This document shows positions 18,016 through 26,794 of a stretch of DNA of 46,022 bases, in pieces. Both the position numbers and the translations under genes were made by a program. Origin of the DNA: Pseudomonadota bacterium (GTDB lineage Bacteria > Pseudomonadota > Alphaproteobacteria > Reyranellales > Reyranellaceae); the NCBI GenBank assembly GCA_018240685.1, contig JAFEFG010000029.1, positions 1 to 46,022 of the forward strand. The letters are read 5' to 3'. The notes beneath the pieces are model-generated. The model was not told the DNA's origin, searched no databases, and was given only the letters and a program-made list of their open reading frames with translations. Positions within the stretch are counted from its first letter, which is position 1. Every line of letters begins with the position of its first letter.

Positions 18016-19701
18016 GTGACCTACGACCTCAAGATCGCGGGCGGAATGATCGTCGACGGCACCGGCAAACCGGGCTTCGTCGGAGATGTCGGCATCAAGG
18101 ACGGCAGGATCGTCGCGCTTGGCAAAGCCGACGGCGATGCGGCGTCGACCATCGATGCGACGGGTAAGGCGGTGGCTCCGGGCTTCGTCGACGTGCACAC
18201 GCACTACGACGCACAGATCGTGTGGGATCGCATGCTCAGCATCTCCCCCTGGCACGGCGTCACCACGACGGTCATCGGCAATTGCGGCTTCGGCGTCGCA
18301 CCGACGCGCGCGGCCCACCGCAAGCTGATCCTGCAGACGCTCGAGAAAGTCGAGGGCATGAGCCTCGACGCCCTGGAAGCGGGTCTCGGGGATGCCTGGC
18401 CGTTCGAAACCTTCCCGCAGTATCTCGACGCTGTCGAAAAGCGGGGAATGGCGGTGAACGTGGCCGCCCTGTTCGGTCATACGCCGCTCCGGCTCTATGT
18501 CATGGGCGAAGCCTCGACCGAGCGCGCCGCGACGGTGGACGAGATTGCGACGATGAAGAAGCTGGTCCGCGAGGCGATGGAAGCCGGCGCGATCGGCTTC
18601 GGTACTTCCAAGTCGATCAGCCACAACGGCTATGCCGGCAAGCCCGTGCCGAGTCGACAGGCGACGCCCGAGGAGATCGACGCGCTGGTCTCCGTCATGG
18701 GCGAGATGAAGCGTGGGCTGATGCAGATCACCATCGGCCGCGATTTCTCCACCAAGGCGATGGCGGAGGTGAGCCGCAAGTACGGCATTCCCGTCACCTG
18801 GACCGCCCTCCTCTCCTATCTCTACGGCCCCGGTGGCCACCGCAAGCAACTCGACCTCGCCGCCGAGCAGCGCCGCTCCGGCGCATTGGTGATCCCCCAG
18901 GTAAGCTGCAGGCCGCTCAATTTCGAGTTCACCTTTGCCGATCCCTTCCCGTTCGAGGTCATGAAGATCATGAACGAACTGGCGGCCTCGGATGCCAGGT
19001 CGCCCGGTGCGCGACGGCACGCCTATGCCGATCCGGGCTGGCGGCGAAAGTTCACCGCGGAACTGACGCCGGTGTTCCAGCGCTGGTGGGAGCGCACCGT
19101 CATCGCCTGGGCGCCGGCGACGAAGGAACTGGAAGAGATGCTGCTGAGCGACGCAGCCCGGCGTCTCGGCAAGGATCCGGTCGACCTCGCCTTCGAGATC
19201 GCACTCGCCAACGACCTGCAGGCCCGCTTCCGGATGGCAGTGATGAACTTCGACGAGACGGAGGTGGCGGAACTCATCACCGATCCGAACACGATCATCG
19301 CCCTGTCCGATGCCGGCGCCCATGCCAGCCAGCTCTGCGATGCCTGCTATTCCACCTACCTGCTGGGCCATTGGGTGCGCGAGAGGAAGACGTTCACGCT
19401 CGAGCAGGCGGTGCACAACCTCACGCAGCGCCCGGCGGAGATGTTCGGCATCGCCGACCGCGGTCTTCTCGCGCAGGGTCGCCCGGCCGACGTGGTGGTC
19501 TTCGATCCCGGCACCGTCGGCCCCGGCCCGCTGCGCCGCGTCTACGATCTTCCCGCCGGCGCAGATCGCATCGTCGCCGACGCCATCGGCATCGATGCCG
19601 TGGTCGTGAACGGCCAACTGATCCGCAGGAATGGCAAGGATGCCGTCGGTGCAGGAGACAAGCTGCCCGGCCGCCTGCTGCGCCACGGACGCGCAGCCTA
19701 G
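18016..19701 (+). CDS. N-acyl-D-amino-acid deacylase-like amidohydrolase
   Basis: The 561-residue enzyme starts at GTG 18016 after GGAGG. It belongs to the amidohydrolase superfamily: a small N-terminal beta domain (DLKIAGGMIVDGTG), the metal-binding VDVHTHYDAQ near residue 60, then TTVIGNCGFGVAP, whose Cys is a metal ligand in D-aminoacylases. LSDAGAHASQLCDA carries the catalytic Asp, and the C-terminal GLLAQGRPADVVVFD closes the beta sandwich. The family hydrolyses N-acyl-D-amino acids and related amides or ureas. A weak promoter (TTGCCC 17961-17966, 17 bases, CAATAT 17984-17989) may precede it. Two small downstream genes on the same strand form a likely operon. Confidence 0.88.
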   Translation: MTYDLKIAGGMIVDGTGKPGFVGDVGIKDGRIVALGKADGDAASTIDATGKAVAPGFVDVHTHYDAQIVWDRMLSISPWHGVTTTVIGNCGFGVAPTRAAHRKLILQTLEKVEGMSLDALEAGLGDAWPFETFPQYLDAVEKRGMAVNVAALFGHTPLRLYVMGEASTERAATVDEIATMKKLVREAMEAGAIGFGTSKSISHNGYAGKPVPSRQATPEEIDALVSVMGEMKRGLMQITIGRDFSTKAMAEVSRKYGIPVTWTALLSYLYGPGGHRKQLDLAAEQRRSGALVIPQVSCRPLNFEFTFADPFPFEVMKIMNELAASDARSPGARRHAYADPGWRRKFTAELTPVFQRWWERTVIAWAPATKELEEMLLSDAARRLGKDPVDLAFEIALANDLQARFRMAVMNFDETEVAELITDPNTIIALSDAGAHASQLCDACYSTYLLGHWVRERKTFTLEQAVHNLTQRPAEMFGIADRGLLAQGRPADVVVFDPGTVGPGPLRRVYDLPAGADRIVADAIGIDAVVVNGQLIRRNGKDAVGAGDKLPGRLLRHGRAA

Positions 19702-19721
19702 GAAATCTGGAGGAAAGTCGC

Positions 19722-20030
19722 ATGATTCACGTTGTCGCCGTCATCACCGCCAAGCCCGGCAAGCGAGAGGAGATCCTCGGCCACTTCCGCGCCAACGTAC
19801 CGGCCGTGAAGGCCGAGAAAGGCTGCATCGAATACGGCGCCACGGTCGATGCCGAAGGCATGGGATCCTTCCAGACCAAGTTCGGTCCCGACACCTTCGT
19901 CGTCGTCGAGAAGTGGGAAAGCACCGATGCGCTGAAAGCCCACGCCGCAGCGCCCCACATGGCCGCTTATGCCGCCAAGACCAAGGAACTGATCGCGAGC
20001 CGCATCATCCACGTGCTGTCGCCGACGTGA
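19722..20030 (+). CDS. Antibiotic biosynthesis monooxygenase (ABM/YgiN-like) domain protein
   Basis: The 102-residue single-domain ABM protein begins MIHVVAVITAKPGKREE and has GCIEYGA and FVVVEKWESTDALKAHAAAPHM, which are classic for this ferredoxin-like fold. The His in the KAHAAAPHM helix lines the active pocket of YgiN-type quinol monooxygenases; others are heme-degrading or have no known activity. GGAGGAAAG precedes the ATG. It sits 20 bases after the deacylase and its stop overlaps the GTG of the next gene, so the three genes are probably one operon. It may oxidise or bind an aromatic or quinone-like product of the pathway; that is inference. Confidence 0.88.
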   Translation: MIHVVAVITAKPGKREEILGHFRANVPAVKAEKGCIEYGATVDAEGMGSFQTKFGPDTFVVVEKWESTDALKAHAAAPHMAAYAAKTKELIASRIIHVLSPT

Positions 20031-20827
20031 CCCCGATCGCGGCAGCCGACATCGACACCTACGATCGGGACGGTGTCGTCTGCCTGCGCGCCCGGTTCGA
20101 CTCCGGCTGGATCGATCGTCTCCGGGCGGCGGTCGAACGCGACCTCGCCTCGCCCGGCCCCAGCGCGACCAACTTCGCCGAAGGCAGCAGTGCGGGGAAG
20201 TTCTTCGGCGACATGTTCATGTGGAAGCACGATCCGGATTTCCGCGCCGCTGCCCTCGAGTCGCCCGCGGCGGCGATCGCGGCCGGGCTCATGCGCTCGC
20301 AGCATGCGGATTTCTTTTACGACCAGCTCCTGGTGAAGGAGCCGGGTACGGCCCATCCGACGCCATGGCACCAGGACCAGCCGTACTGGCCGGTGAAGGG
20401 GTGGCAGATCGCATCGGTATGGATCGCGCTCGACCCGATCGACCGCAGCAACGGCGCGGTTGAATTCATTGCCGGCTCCCACCGCTGGGGCATCAACTAT
20501 CGGCCCACGCCCTTCCGGAAGGGCCACGAGGTGAAATTCACCGACAGCGATCTCGCGCAGATACCGGACATCGACGCCGATCGCAGCCGGTACGATATCC
20601 GCTGGTGGAAGATGGAGCCGGGTGACTGCCTTGTGTTCCACGCGATGATCGTGCATGGCGCTCCGGGCAACAGCACGCCGGGCGCGCGGCGGCGCGGGCT
20701 GGCGCTGCGCTATACGGGCGACGATGCGCGTTACGACCCGCGTCCCGGCACGTTCCAGTTTCCGCACACGCCGGACCTGGCTCCGGGCGCGGTCATGACC
20801 TGCGGGCTTTTTCCCAGGGTTGTCTGA
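20027..20827 (+). CDS. Phytanoyl-CoA dioxygenase (PhyH) family protein
   Basis: The 266-residue protein starts at GTG 20027, inside the stop of the preceding gene (GTGA), so translation is probably coupled. The non-heme iron ligands are visible as His and Asp in PWHQDQPYW and a distal His in IVHGAPGNS. The Arg in RRRGLALRYTGDD would bind 2-oxoglutarate. AVEFIAGSHRWG is a family hallmark. PhyH-type enzymes hydroxylate fatty acyl-CoAs, ectoine, amino acids and natural products; the substrate is unknown here. A loose hairpin region follows the stop. It completes the deacylase-ABM-PhyH module. Confidence 0.88.
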   Translation: MTPIAAADIDTYDRDGVVCLRARFDSGWIDRLRAAVERDLASPGPSATNFAEGSSAGKFFGDMFMWKHDPDFRAAALESPAAAIAAGLMRSQHADFFYDQLLVKEPGTAHPTPWHQDQPYWPVKGWQIASVWIALDPIDRSNGAVEFIAGSHRWGINYRPTPFRKGHEVKFTDSDLAQIPDIDADRSRYDIRWWKMEPGDCLVFHAMIVHGAPGNSTPGARRRGLALRYTGDDARYDPRPGTFQFPHTPDLAPGAVMTCGLFPRVV

Positions 20828-20925
20828 CAGGCCGCCACACGACGGGCGATAGCGACCGGAATCATCGTAGGCGAAAGTCCGGCTCTACAATGCGCGATGC
20901 CTTCGCCTGTCCTTCCCACGAAAGG

Positions 20926-20976
20926 CGGCCCGCTCCAGGGGCCGTTCCCATTTTTCGACCATTTATTTAATGGGAA
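20926..20976. terminator. Possible bidirectional terminator between converging genes
   Basis: Two overlapping inverted repeats occur between the PhyH and TetR stops. CGGCCC (20926-20931) pairs with GGGCCG (20939-20944), followed by an imperfect T-run at 20951. TTCCCATT (20945-20952) pairs with AATGGGAA (20969-20976) around an AT-rich 16-base loop. The position is right for ending both transcripts, but neither repeat is a textbook terminator. Confidence 0.35.
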
Positions 20977-20983
20977 AGCTGCC

Positions 20984-21649
20984 TCAGGGCAGCCGGACGA
21001 CGCCGCGCACGGCCATGTCGATCATGCCCGAAATCAGGGCGTCGCGCTTGGTCCAGGGAAACTCGGGAGAAGTGATGAGGGCAGCCACGAGGCCGTGCAG
21101 ACTCATCCAGACGAGTTCGGCTGCCGTGTCGACCGGGAAGTAGAGCGGCATGCCGGCATTCTCGATGTCGCGGAACATGCCCATCAGCTTGGCGAAGGCC
21201 GTGGCGCCGGCCGACCCCGGCTCGTTGGGATCGATCGCTTCCGGCTTGTGGCCCTTGTCCTTCACCTTCTTGGGCGTATTGCCGGAAAGGAACGTCAGCC
21301 AGTATTCCTGCGGATTGTCCAAGGCGAATCGCACATAGGCCTCGCCGCACTGGCGCAGCCTCTCGATCGGCGGCAGGCCCGTCTTCTCGATCTTGCCCAT
21401 GCGCTCGACGAGGATGCCGAACGTCTCGTCGCAGAGCGCGAGCATGATGGCTTCCTTGTCCTTGAAATAGAGATACAGCGCCGGCGCGGAAACACCGACG
21501 ACGTCGGCAATCCGCCGGATCGTGGTCGCCTCGTAGCCCTCCCGCAGGAACAGCTTCTTGGCCGCCAGAAGGATCTCTTCGCGGCGGGTATGACCCTCTC
21601 CGCGCTTCTTCCGGCTCCCGACCCCAGGCGTGGACAATTCGGATTTCAT
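20984..21649 (-). CDS. TetR family repressor of the adjacent RND efflux genes
   Basis: The 221-residue protein has an N-terminal TetR helix-turn-helix (TTIRRIADVVGVSAPALYLYF, about residues 42-62) and a C-terminal domain of the WHG type (ENAGMPLYFPVDTAAELVWMSLHGLVAAL). It is transcribed away from an RND membrane-fusion/transporter pair, the usual arrangement for a local repressor. The spacer contains a 35-bp palindrome that overlaps a probable promoter of this gene (TTGATA, 17 bases, TACAAG on the minus strand), so autoregulation and control of the pump are likely. The inducer is unknown. Confidence 0.9.
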   Translation of the reverse strand: MKSELSTPGVGSRKKRGEGHTRREEILLAAKKLFLREGYEATTIRRIADVVGVSAPALYLYFKDKEAIMLALCDETFGILVERMGKIEKTGLPPIERLRQCGEAYVRFALDNPQEYWLTFLSGNTPKKVKDKGHKPEAIDPNEPGSAGATAFAKLMGMFRDIENAGMPLYFPVDTAAELVWMSLHGLVAALITSPEFPWTKRDALISGMIDMAVRGVVRLP

Positions 21650-21660
21650 CCCTTGACTTG

Positions 21661-21695
21661 TAACTTAACGTCGATAACTTATCAAAGTTAAGTTA
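21661..21695. promoter_or_regulatory. 35-bp palindromic operator between tetR and the RND operon
   Basis: TAACTTAAC (21661-21669) and GTTAAGTTA (21687-21695) are perfect inverted repeats. They share a centre, C at 21678, with an inner perfect palindrome GATAA-C-TTATC (21673-21683). In all, 15 of 17 base pairs about the centre are complementary. The site lies just downstream of a TTGACT (21653-21658) on the plus strand and inside the divergent minus-strand promoter. The AT-rich composition is unlike the neighbouring coding DNA. It is the obvious binding site for the adjacent TetR protein. Confidence 0.8.
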
Positions 21696-21749
21696 ACGCG
21701 ATTCAGGCTTGCAACGTCGGCATTGTACCCGTCGAAGGAAGGACCCGCT

Positions 21750-22883
21750 ATGCGTCTGCCGTTCGAGCGTTTTCCGACCAGGGTTGCCGTGGGTGTGCTC
21801 GGAGCCGTCGCCGTCGCGGCGGCAGGTGCCGCGATCTTCATGTGGCGGGCCGGCACTTCTCCCGCACCGGTCGAGGAGGTCGTCGTCCGACCGGCGCGCG
21901 TGATGGCGGTCTCCTATCGCGACACGACACGCTTCCTCGTCCTGGCCGGGACGGTGGTTCCCCGCATCGAGAGCACTTTGGGATTCCGCGTCAACGGCAA
22001 GATCGTGAAGCGCGCCGTCGATGTCGGCGCCGTCGTGCAGTCGGGCCAGGTTATCGCCGAACTCGATCCGACGGATTACAGGCTCGCCGTCGACAACGCC
22101 CGGGCTGCCCTCTCGTCGGCCGAATCGGACCATGTGCGCACCAAGGCCGACTACGACCGCTATCTGGCGCTCCGCGGCACGGCCGCGTTCATGGCTCAGA
22201 CGCTCGACACGCGCCAGGCCAATGCTCTGGCCGCCCAGGCCCGCGTCGAGCAGGCCAAGAGCCAGCTTGCGACCGCCGAGAACAACCTCGCCTACACCGT
22301 TCTCAAGGCCGATGCCGACGGCGTGGTGACCGCCGTGCAGGCCGAGGTCGGCCAGGTCGTCTCGCAGGGCCAGGGCGTGGCCAAGGTTGCACGCACGGAG
22401 GAACTGGAGATCATCGTCGGCGTGCCGGAGCATCGACTGCACGCGGTGCGCAAGGCCCGCCACGCGAGCTTCGAGCTCTGGTCCGAGCCGGGACACCGCT
22501 ATGCCGCGCAGCTGCGGGAACTCTCGCCGAGCGCGGACCCGGTCACCCGTACCTATGCGGCGCGGTTTACCATCGTCGAACGGCCCGCCTTCATCGGGCT
22601 CGGCATGACCGCCACGCTCAGCTTCGAACGGCCTGACGCGCAGCATGTCGCCCAGATCCCACTGTCGGCCGTGTTCCAGCAGGGCACCCAGCCGGCCGTA
22701 TGGGTCGTCGACCGCGACAGCGGCGTGGTCGAGCTGCGGCCGGTGACCGTGGCGCGCTGGAGGAACGAGACTGCCGCGATCTCGGCCGGACTCAAGGACG
22801 GCGAGCTGATCGCCACCGCCGGAGTGCACAAGCTCGAAGCCGGGCAGAAAGTCCGGCCGATGCTGCAGCAGGCCGCGCGCTGA
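21750..22883 (+). CDS. RND efflux periplasmic adaptor (membrane fusion protein)
   Basis: The 377-residue protein starts at ATG 21750 after AAGGAAGGA. One N-terminal hydrophobic segment (about residues 12-32) anchors or exports it. The lipoyl half-motif FRVNGKIVKRAVDVGAVVQSGQ is followed by an alpha-hairpin (about residues 115-175, rich in Ala, Gln and Glu), the second half-motif VLKADADGVV, and beta-barrel and membrane-proximal domains (GMTATLSF, IPLSAVFQ, VHKLEAGQKV). It links the inner-membrane pump to an outer-membrane channel; no TolC-type gene is in the window. The transporter gene follows 23 bases later. Confidence 0.93.
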   Translation: MRLPFERFPTRVAVGVLGAVAVAAAGAAIFMWRAGTSPAPVEEVVVRPARVMAVSYRDTTRFLVLAGTVVPRIESTLGFRVNGKIVKRAVDVGAVVQSGQVIAELDPTDYRLAVDNARAALSSAESDHVRTKADYDRYLALRGTAAFMAQTLDTRQANALAAQARVEQAKSQLATAENNLAYTVLKADADGVVTAVQAEVGQVVSQGQGVAKVARTEELEIIVGVPEHRLHAVRKARHASFELWSEPGHRYAAQLRELSPSADPVTRTYAARFTIVERPAFIGLGMTATLSFERPDAQHVAQIPLSAVFQQGTQPAVWVVDRDSGVVELRPVTVARWRNETAAISAGLKDGELIATAGVHKLEAGQKVRPMLQQAAR

Positions 22884-22906
22884 CCTACAGCGGCCGGGAG
22901 AGCCAC

Positions 22907-25900
22907 GTGTCCACGCGCACCAACCTGTCCGAGCTGGCACTCCGCCACAGCACGTTGACCGTGTTCTTCATGCTGGTGTTGACGTTCGCCGGCATCTTCG
23001 CCTTCTTCAATCTCGGCCGCGGCGAGGATCCGCCGTTCACCATCAAGCAGATGGTGGTATCCGTCGCCTGGCCCGGCGCCACCTCCCGGGAGATGGAGCA
23101 GCAGGTCACCGACAAGATCGAGACCAAGCTCCAGGAACTGCCGTACTTCTACAACGTCACGAGCTATACGAAGCCCGGCGAGGCGGTCATCTACGTGTCG
23201 CTGCGCGACGACGTCCCGCCGGCCAAGGTGCCCGACCTCTGGTACCAGGTGCGCAAGAAGGTCGGCGACATCCGGACTTCGCTGCCGCAGGGCGTGGTCG
23301 GCCCGTTCTTCAACGACGAATACGGCGATACCTACAGCCTCATCTGGGCGTTCGAAGCCGACGGCTTCTCGCCGGCGGAGGTGAAGACCATCGTCAAGGA
23401 AGTACGGCAGCGCGTGCTGCGCGTGCCCGACGTCACCAAGGTCGACCTGTTCGGCCTGCAGGACGAGAAGATCTACATCGAATTCAGCCACGCACGGCTG
23501 GCGATGCTGGGCGTGCCGGTCGAGCAGATCCTCGATGTCGTGCGCAAGCAGAACGCGGTCGTCGCCACAGGCATCGTCGAGACCAAGGGCGAGCGCGTCG
23601 CCGTGCGCGTGGACGGCGCGCCGACCAGTGCGGAGGATCTCACCACCCTGCCCTTCACCGCCAACGGCCAGACCATCACCCTGGGCGACGTCGCGGAAAT
23701 CCGCCGCGGTTATGTCGATCCGCCGCAGAGCGCCATGCGCTTCAAGGGCAAGCCGGTGATCGGGCTGGGCGTGGTGATGGCCGCGGGAGGCAATGTCGAG
23801 ACCCTCGGCAAGGCGCTGGATGCCACGATGCAGCGGATCGAGAAAGAGCTGCCGGTGGGCATCACGGTGCACCGCGTCTCCAACCAGCCCGAAGTCGTGG
23901 CGGAATCCTTTTCCGAGTTCATCCGTTCGCTCGGCGAGGCGCTGGCCATCGTGCTGGTCGTCTCGTTCGTGAGCCTGGGCGTGCGCACGGGCATCATCGT
24001 GGCCCTCTCGGTGCCGCTGGTCCTCGCCATCACCTTCGTCGCCATGATGGTGCTGGGCATCGATTTCCAGCGCATCTCGCTCGGCGCCCTGATCATCGCG
24101 CTCGGTCTCCTGGTCGACGACGCGATCATCGCAGTCGAGATGATGATGGTGAAGCTGGAGCAGGGCTTCAGCCGCATGCAGGCCGCGACCTTTGCCTACA
24201 CCTCGACGGCCTTCCCGATGCTGACCGGTACGCTGGTGACGGCCGCCGGTTTCGTCCCCGTGGGCTTTGCCCGCTCGAGCGCCGGCGAATACACGAATTC
24301 GATCTTCTGGGTGGTCGGCCTGTCGCTGGTCATTTCGTGGTTCGTCGCCGTCCTCTTCACCCCCTGGCTCGGCTATCATCTCCTGCCGCAGCCCAAGGTC
24401 CATCACGGCGATCCGTACCAGGGTCGCCTCTACATGATGTTCCGACGGATGGTCATCTGGTGCGTCACCTGGCGCAAGACGACGGTCGCCGTCACCGCGC
24501 TCGCCTTCGTGGCCGCGATGGCGGCGTTCGGCCTCGTGCAGAAGCAGTTCTTCCCCACCGCCAGCCGGCCCGAGCTCATCGTCGACCTCAAGCTGGCCCA
24601 GGGCTCGTCCTATGCGGCGACGGACGCCGAGGTCGCCAAGCTCGAGAAGTGGCTCGCGAGCGACGCCGACGTCGAGTACTACACCTCCTACATCGGCGCC
24701 GGCAGCCCGCGCTTCTACCTGCCGACGGTCCCCGAGCTCACCAACGCCAATTTCGGCCAGGTCATCGTCATGACCAAGGGGCTGGAGGCGCGCGAGCGGG
24801 TGTTCACGGCTCTGAACCGGCTCTTCGCCTCCGACTTCGAGGCGGTGCGCGGCCGCGTCCAGCGGCTGCAGAACGGGCCGCCGGTTGCCTATCCGGTCAT
24901 GTTCCGCGTGCTCGGAGACGATCCGCAGACGGTCCGGGCCGTGGCCGAGCAGGTGCGCCAGGTCTTCAAGGCCGATCCGGCCACGCGCGACATCAACTTC
25001 GACTGGAACGAGCTTGCCAAGACCGTGCGGCTCGAGGTGGATCAGAACAAGGCGCGGGCGCTCGGTGTCGATTCGCAGCTGCTGGGCAACACGCTGCAGA
25101 CCCTGCTCTCGGGAGTCGTGGTCACGCAGTATCGCGACGGCACGGAAACGATCGACGTCGTGGCGCGCGCCGTGGCTCCTGAACGGCTGAGCCTCGAAGG
25201 GCTCGAGGCGATCAACATGCGCACGGCCAACGGCGGCGTGGTGTCGCTGGCGCAGCTCGCCAAGCTCCATTTCGAGCTCGAGGAGCCGATCCTGTGGCGG
25301 CGCAACAAGGACCTGCTGATGACCGTGCGCGCCGGCGTGGCGGACGGCGTGCAGGGCCCCGACGTGGCGGCCCGCATCGACAAGGCACTGGCGCCGGTGC
25401 GTGCCAACCTGCCGCCCGGCTATCGCATCGAGGTCGGCGGCGACAGCGAGGAGAGCGCCAAGAGCCAGGCGTCGATCTTCAAGATCATGCCCATCATGGT
25501 CTTCCTGATGATGACGTTCCTGATGCTGCAGCTGAAGAGCTTCTCAAAGCTTGCCCTGGTGATGCTCACCGCGCCGCTGGGCATGATCGGCGTGTCGCTG
25601 TTCCTGCTCGGGTTCAACCAGCCCTTCGGCTTCGTCTCGCTGCTGGGCACCATCGCGCTGGCGGGCATGATCATGCGCAATTCCGTGATCCTCGTGGACC
25701 AGATCGACCAGGACATCGCCGCGGGCAGCACCACGTGGGACGCCATCATCGATGCGACCGTCCGGCGCGCCCGGCCGATCCTCCTGACGGCGGGCACCGC
25801 GATCTTCGCCATGATCCCGCTCTCGCGCAGCGTCTTCTGGGGGCCCATGGCCGTCGCCTTGATGGGCGGCCTTCTGGTCGCGACCGCCCTCACCCTGCTG

Positions 25901-26008
25901 TTCCTGCCAGCGCTCTATGCCGCCTGGTTCCGAGTCAAGCGTCCCGCCGCCGGAACGGCGATCGCCAACGACCCGCACCCGGCACACGTGGCGCTGGCCG
26001 CGGAGTGA
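22907..26008 (+). CDS. RND family multidrug/solute efflux transporter (AcrB-like)
   Basis: The 1033-residue protein has the usual RND length. It starts at GTG 22907 with GGGAG upstream. The first membrane helix (LTVFFMLVLTFAGIFAFF) is followed by a large periplasmic loop, then helices 2-6 including the proton-relay helix LIIALGLLVDDAIIAVEMM with the paired Asp residues. A second periplasmic loop and the C-terminal helices (LVMLTAPLGMIGVSLFLLG, AGMIMRNSVILVDQIDQ, GLLVATALTLLFLPALYA) complete the duplicated fold. It exports drugs or small molecules in exchange for protons. Substrate range is unknown; control by the adjacent TetR is likely. Confidence 0.95.
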   Translation: MSTRTNLSELALRHSTLTVFFMLVLTFAGIFAFFNLGRGEDPPFTIKQMVVSVAWPGATSREMEQQVTDKIETKLQELPYFYNVTSYTKPGEAVIYVSLRDDVPPAKVPDLWYQVRKKVGDIRTSLPQGVVGPFFNDEYGDTYSLIWAFEADGFSPAEVKTIVKEVRQRVLRVPDVTKVDLFGLQDEKIYIEFSHARLAMLGVPVEQILDVVRKQNAVVATGIVETKGERVAVRVDGAPTSAEDLTTLPFTANGQTITLGDVAEIRRGYVDPPQSAMRFKGKPVIGLGVVMAAGGNVETLGKALDATMQRIEKELPVGITVHRVSNQPEVVAESFSEFIRSLGEALAIVLVVSFVSLGVRTGIIVALSVPLVLAITFVAMMVLGIDFQRISLGALIIALGLLVDDAIIAVEMMMVKLEQGFSRMQAATFAYTSTAFPMLTGTLVTAAGFVPVGFARSSAGEYTNSIFWVVGLSLVISWFVAVLFTPWLGYHLLPQPKVHHGDPYQGRLYMMFRRMVIWCVTWRKTTVAVTALAFVAAMAAFGLVQKQFFPTASRPELIVDLKLAQGSSYAATDAEVAKLEKWLASDADVEYYTSYIGAGSPRFYLPTVPELTNANFGQVIVMTKGLEARERVFTALNRLFASDFEAVRGRVQRLQNGPPVAYPVMFRVLGDDPQTVRAVAEQVRQVFKADPATRDINFDWNELAKTVRLEVDQNKARALGVDSQLLGNTLQTLLSGVVVTQYRDGTETIDVVARAVAPERLSLEGLEAINMRTANGGVVSLAQLAKLHFELEEPILWRRNKDLLMTVRAGVADGVQGPDVAARIDKALAPVRANLPPGYRIEVGGDSEESAKSQASIFKIMPIMVFLMMTFLMLQLKSFSKLALVMLTAPLGMIGVSLFLLGFNQPFGFVSLLGTIALAGMIMRNSVILVDQIDQDIAAGSTTWDAIIDATVRRARPILLTAGTAIFAMIPLSRSVFWGPMAVALMGGLLVATALTLLFLPALYAAWFRVKRPAAGTAIANDPHPAHVALAAE

Positions 26009-26068
26009 TCCGGGGCCGGCTCGTGCCACGGGCGTCGGGACGACGTCCGCAGCAAATGCCGGCGTGCT

Positions 26069-26710
26069 TCAGGAGATGCGGCCCTCGGCCGTATGCACGT
26101 CGTCCGTGCGCGCCGCGCTGACAGCCAGCACGATCTCGATCGCCCGCACAATGTCGTCGAGGGCCATGGAAGGCTGGCCGCCCTGGCGCGCCGCCTGCTC
26201 CGGCAGATAGGGGATGTGGAGGAAACCGCCGCGGAATGCGAGCCCGTGCCGGCCGGCCATGTCCATCAGGGCATAGAAGACATGGTTGCAGACGAACGTG
26301 CCGGCGCTGTTGGAAACGGCGGCGGGAAGTCCGGCGCGGCGCAGTTCTCCCACGCATGCCTTGATCGGCAGCGTAGCGAAATAGGCAGCCGGCCCGTCGC
26401 GGACGACCGGCCGGTCGATCGGCTGCTTGCCGTCGTTGTCGCGGATGCGCGCGTCCTGGATGTTGACGGCGACCCGCTCGAGGCTGAGTTCGCTGCGCCC
26501 GCCGGCCTGGCCGACGCAAAGTACGATATCGGGATGGGCCTCGTGGATGGCGCCGCGCAGGGTGATCGCCGACCTGGCAAACGACGTCGGCAGCACCGCC
26601 GTGGTCACGCTCAATCCGGAGATCCGACGCTTCAAGCGGGCGATCGCAGCCGACGACGGATTGACCTTGTCGCCGCCGAACGCATCGAACCCCGTGACCA
26701 GCGCCTTCAT
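26069..26710 (-). CDS. pcp: Pyroglutamyl-peptidase I
   Basis: The 213-residue C15-family cysteine peptidase removes N-terminal 5-oxoproline from peptides in the cytoplasm. The catalytic triad is visible: Glu78 in LERVAVNIQDAR, Cys141 in SAGTFVCNHVFY and His165 in GFLHIPYLPEQ. MKALVTGFDAFGG is the standard N-terminus. The ATG at 26710 has GAGGG seven bases upstream and is preferred to the GTG at 26716. It follows the terminator of the CO-dehydrogenase-like operon and converges with the RND transporter. Confidence 0.95.
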   Translation of the reverse strand: MKALVTGFDAFGGDKVNPSSAAIARLKRRISGLSVTTAVLPTSFARSAITLRGAIHEAHPDIVLCVGQAGGRSELSLERVAVNIQDARIRDNDGKQPIDRPVVRDGPAAYFATLPIKACVGELRRAGLPAAVSNSAGTFVCNHVFYALMDMAGRHGLAFRGGFLHIPYLPEQAARQGGQPSMALDDIVRAIEIVLAVSAARTDDVHTAEGRIS

Positions 26711-26741
26711 CGCCACGCCCTCAACCTTAGGCCAAAATAAA

Positions 26742-26766
26742 GAACGCCCCGCAAAGCGGGGCGTTC
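26742..26766 (-). terminator. Intrinsic terminator of the cox-like operon
   Basis: A perfect 11-bp stem (GAACGCCCCGC with GCGGGGCGTTC) and loop AAA lies 28 bases past the coxM stop. On the minus strand the stem is followed by CTTTATTTT, a good T-rich tail. On the plus strand it is followed by GTCTTTT, so weak bidirectional action is possible. Confidence 0.85.
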
Positions 26767-26794
26767 GTCTTTTACCTCAGTTGGTCTGAGAATT

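Noticed and set aside
17716..19686. A 656-codon minus-strand frame across ttuC and the deacylase
   Set aside because: It is antisense to the deacylase and out of frame with ttuC; no domain is seen.
22553..25270. A 905-codon open frame on the minus strand
   Set aside because: It lies entirely antisense to the RND adaptor and transporter genes, is built of His, Arg, Asp and Glu runs typical of GC-rich shadow frames, and has no recognisable domain.
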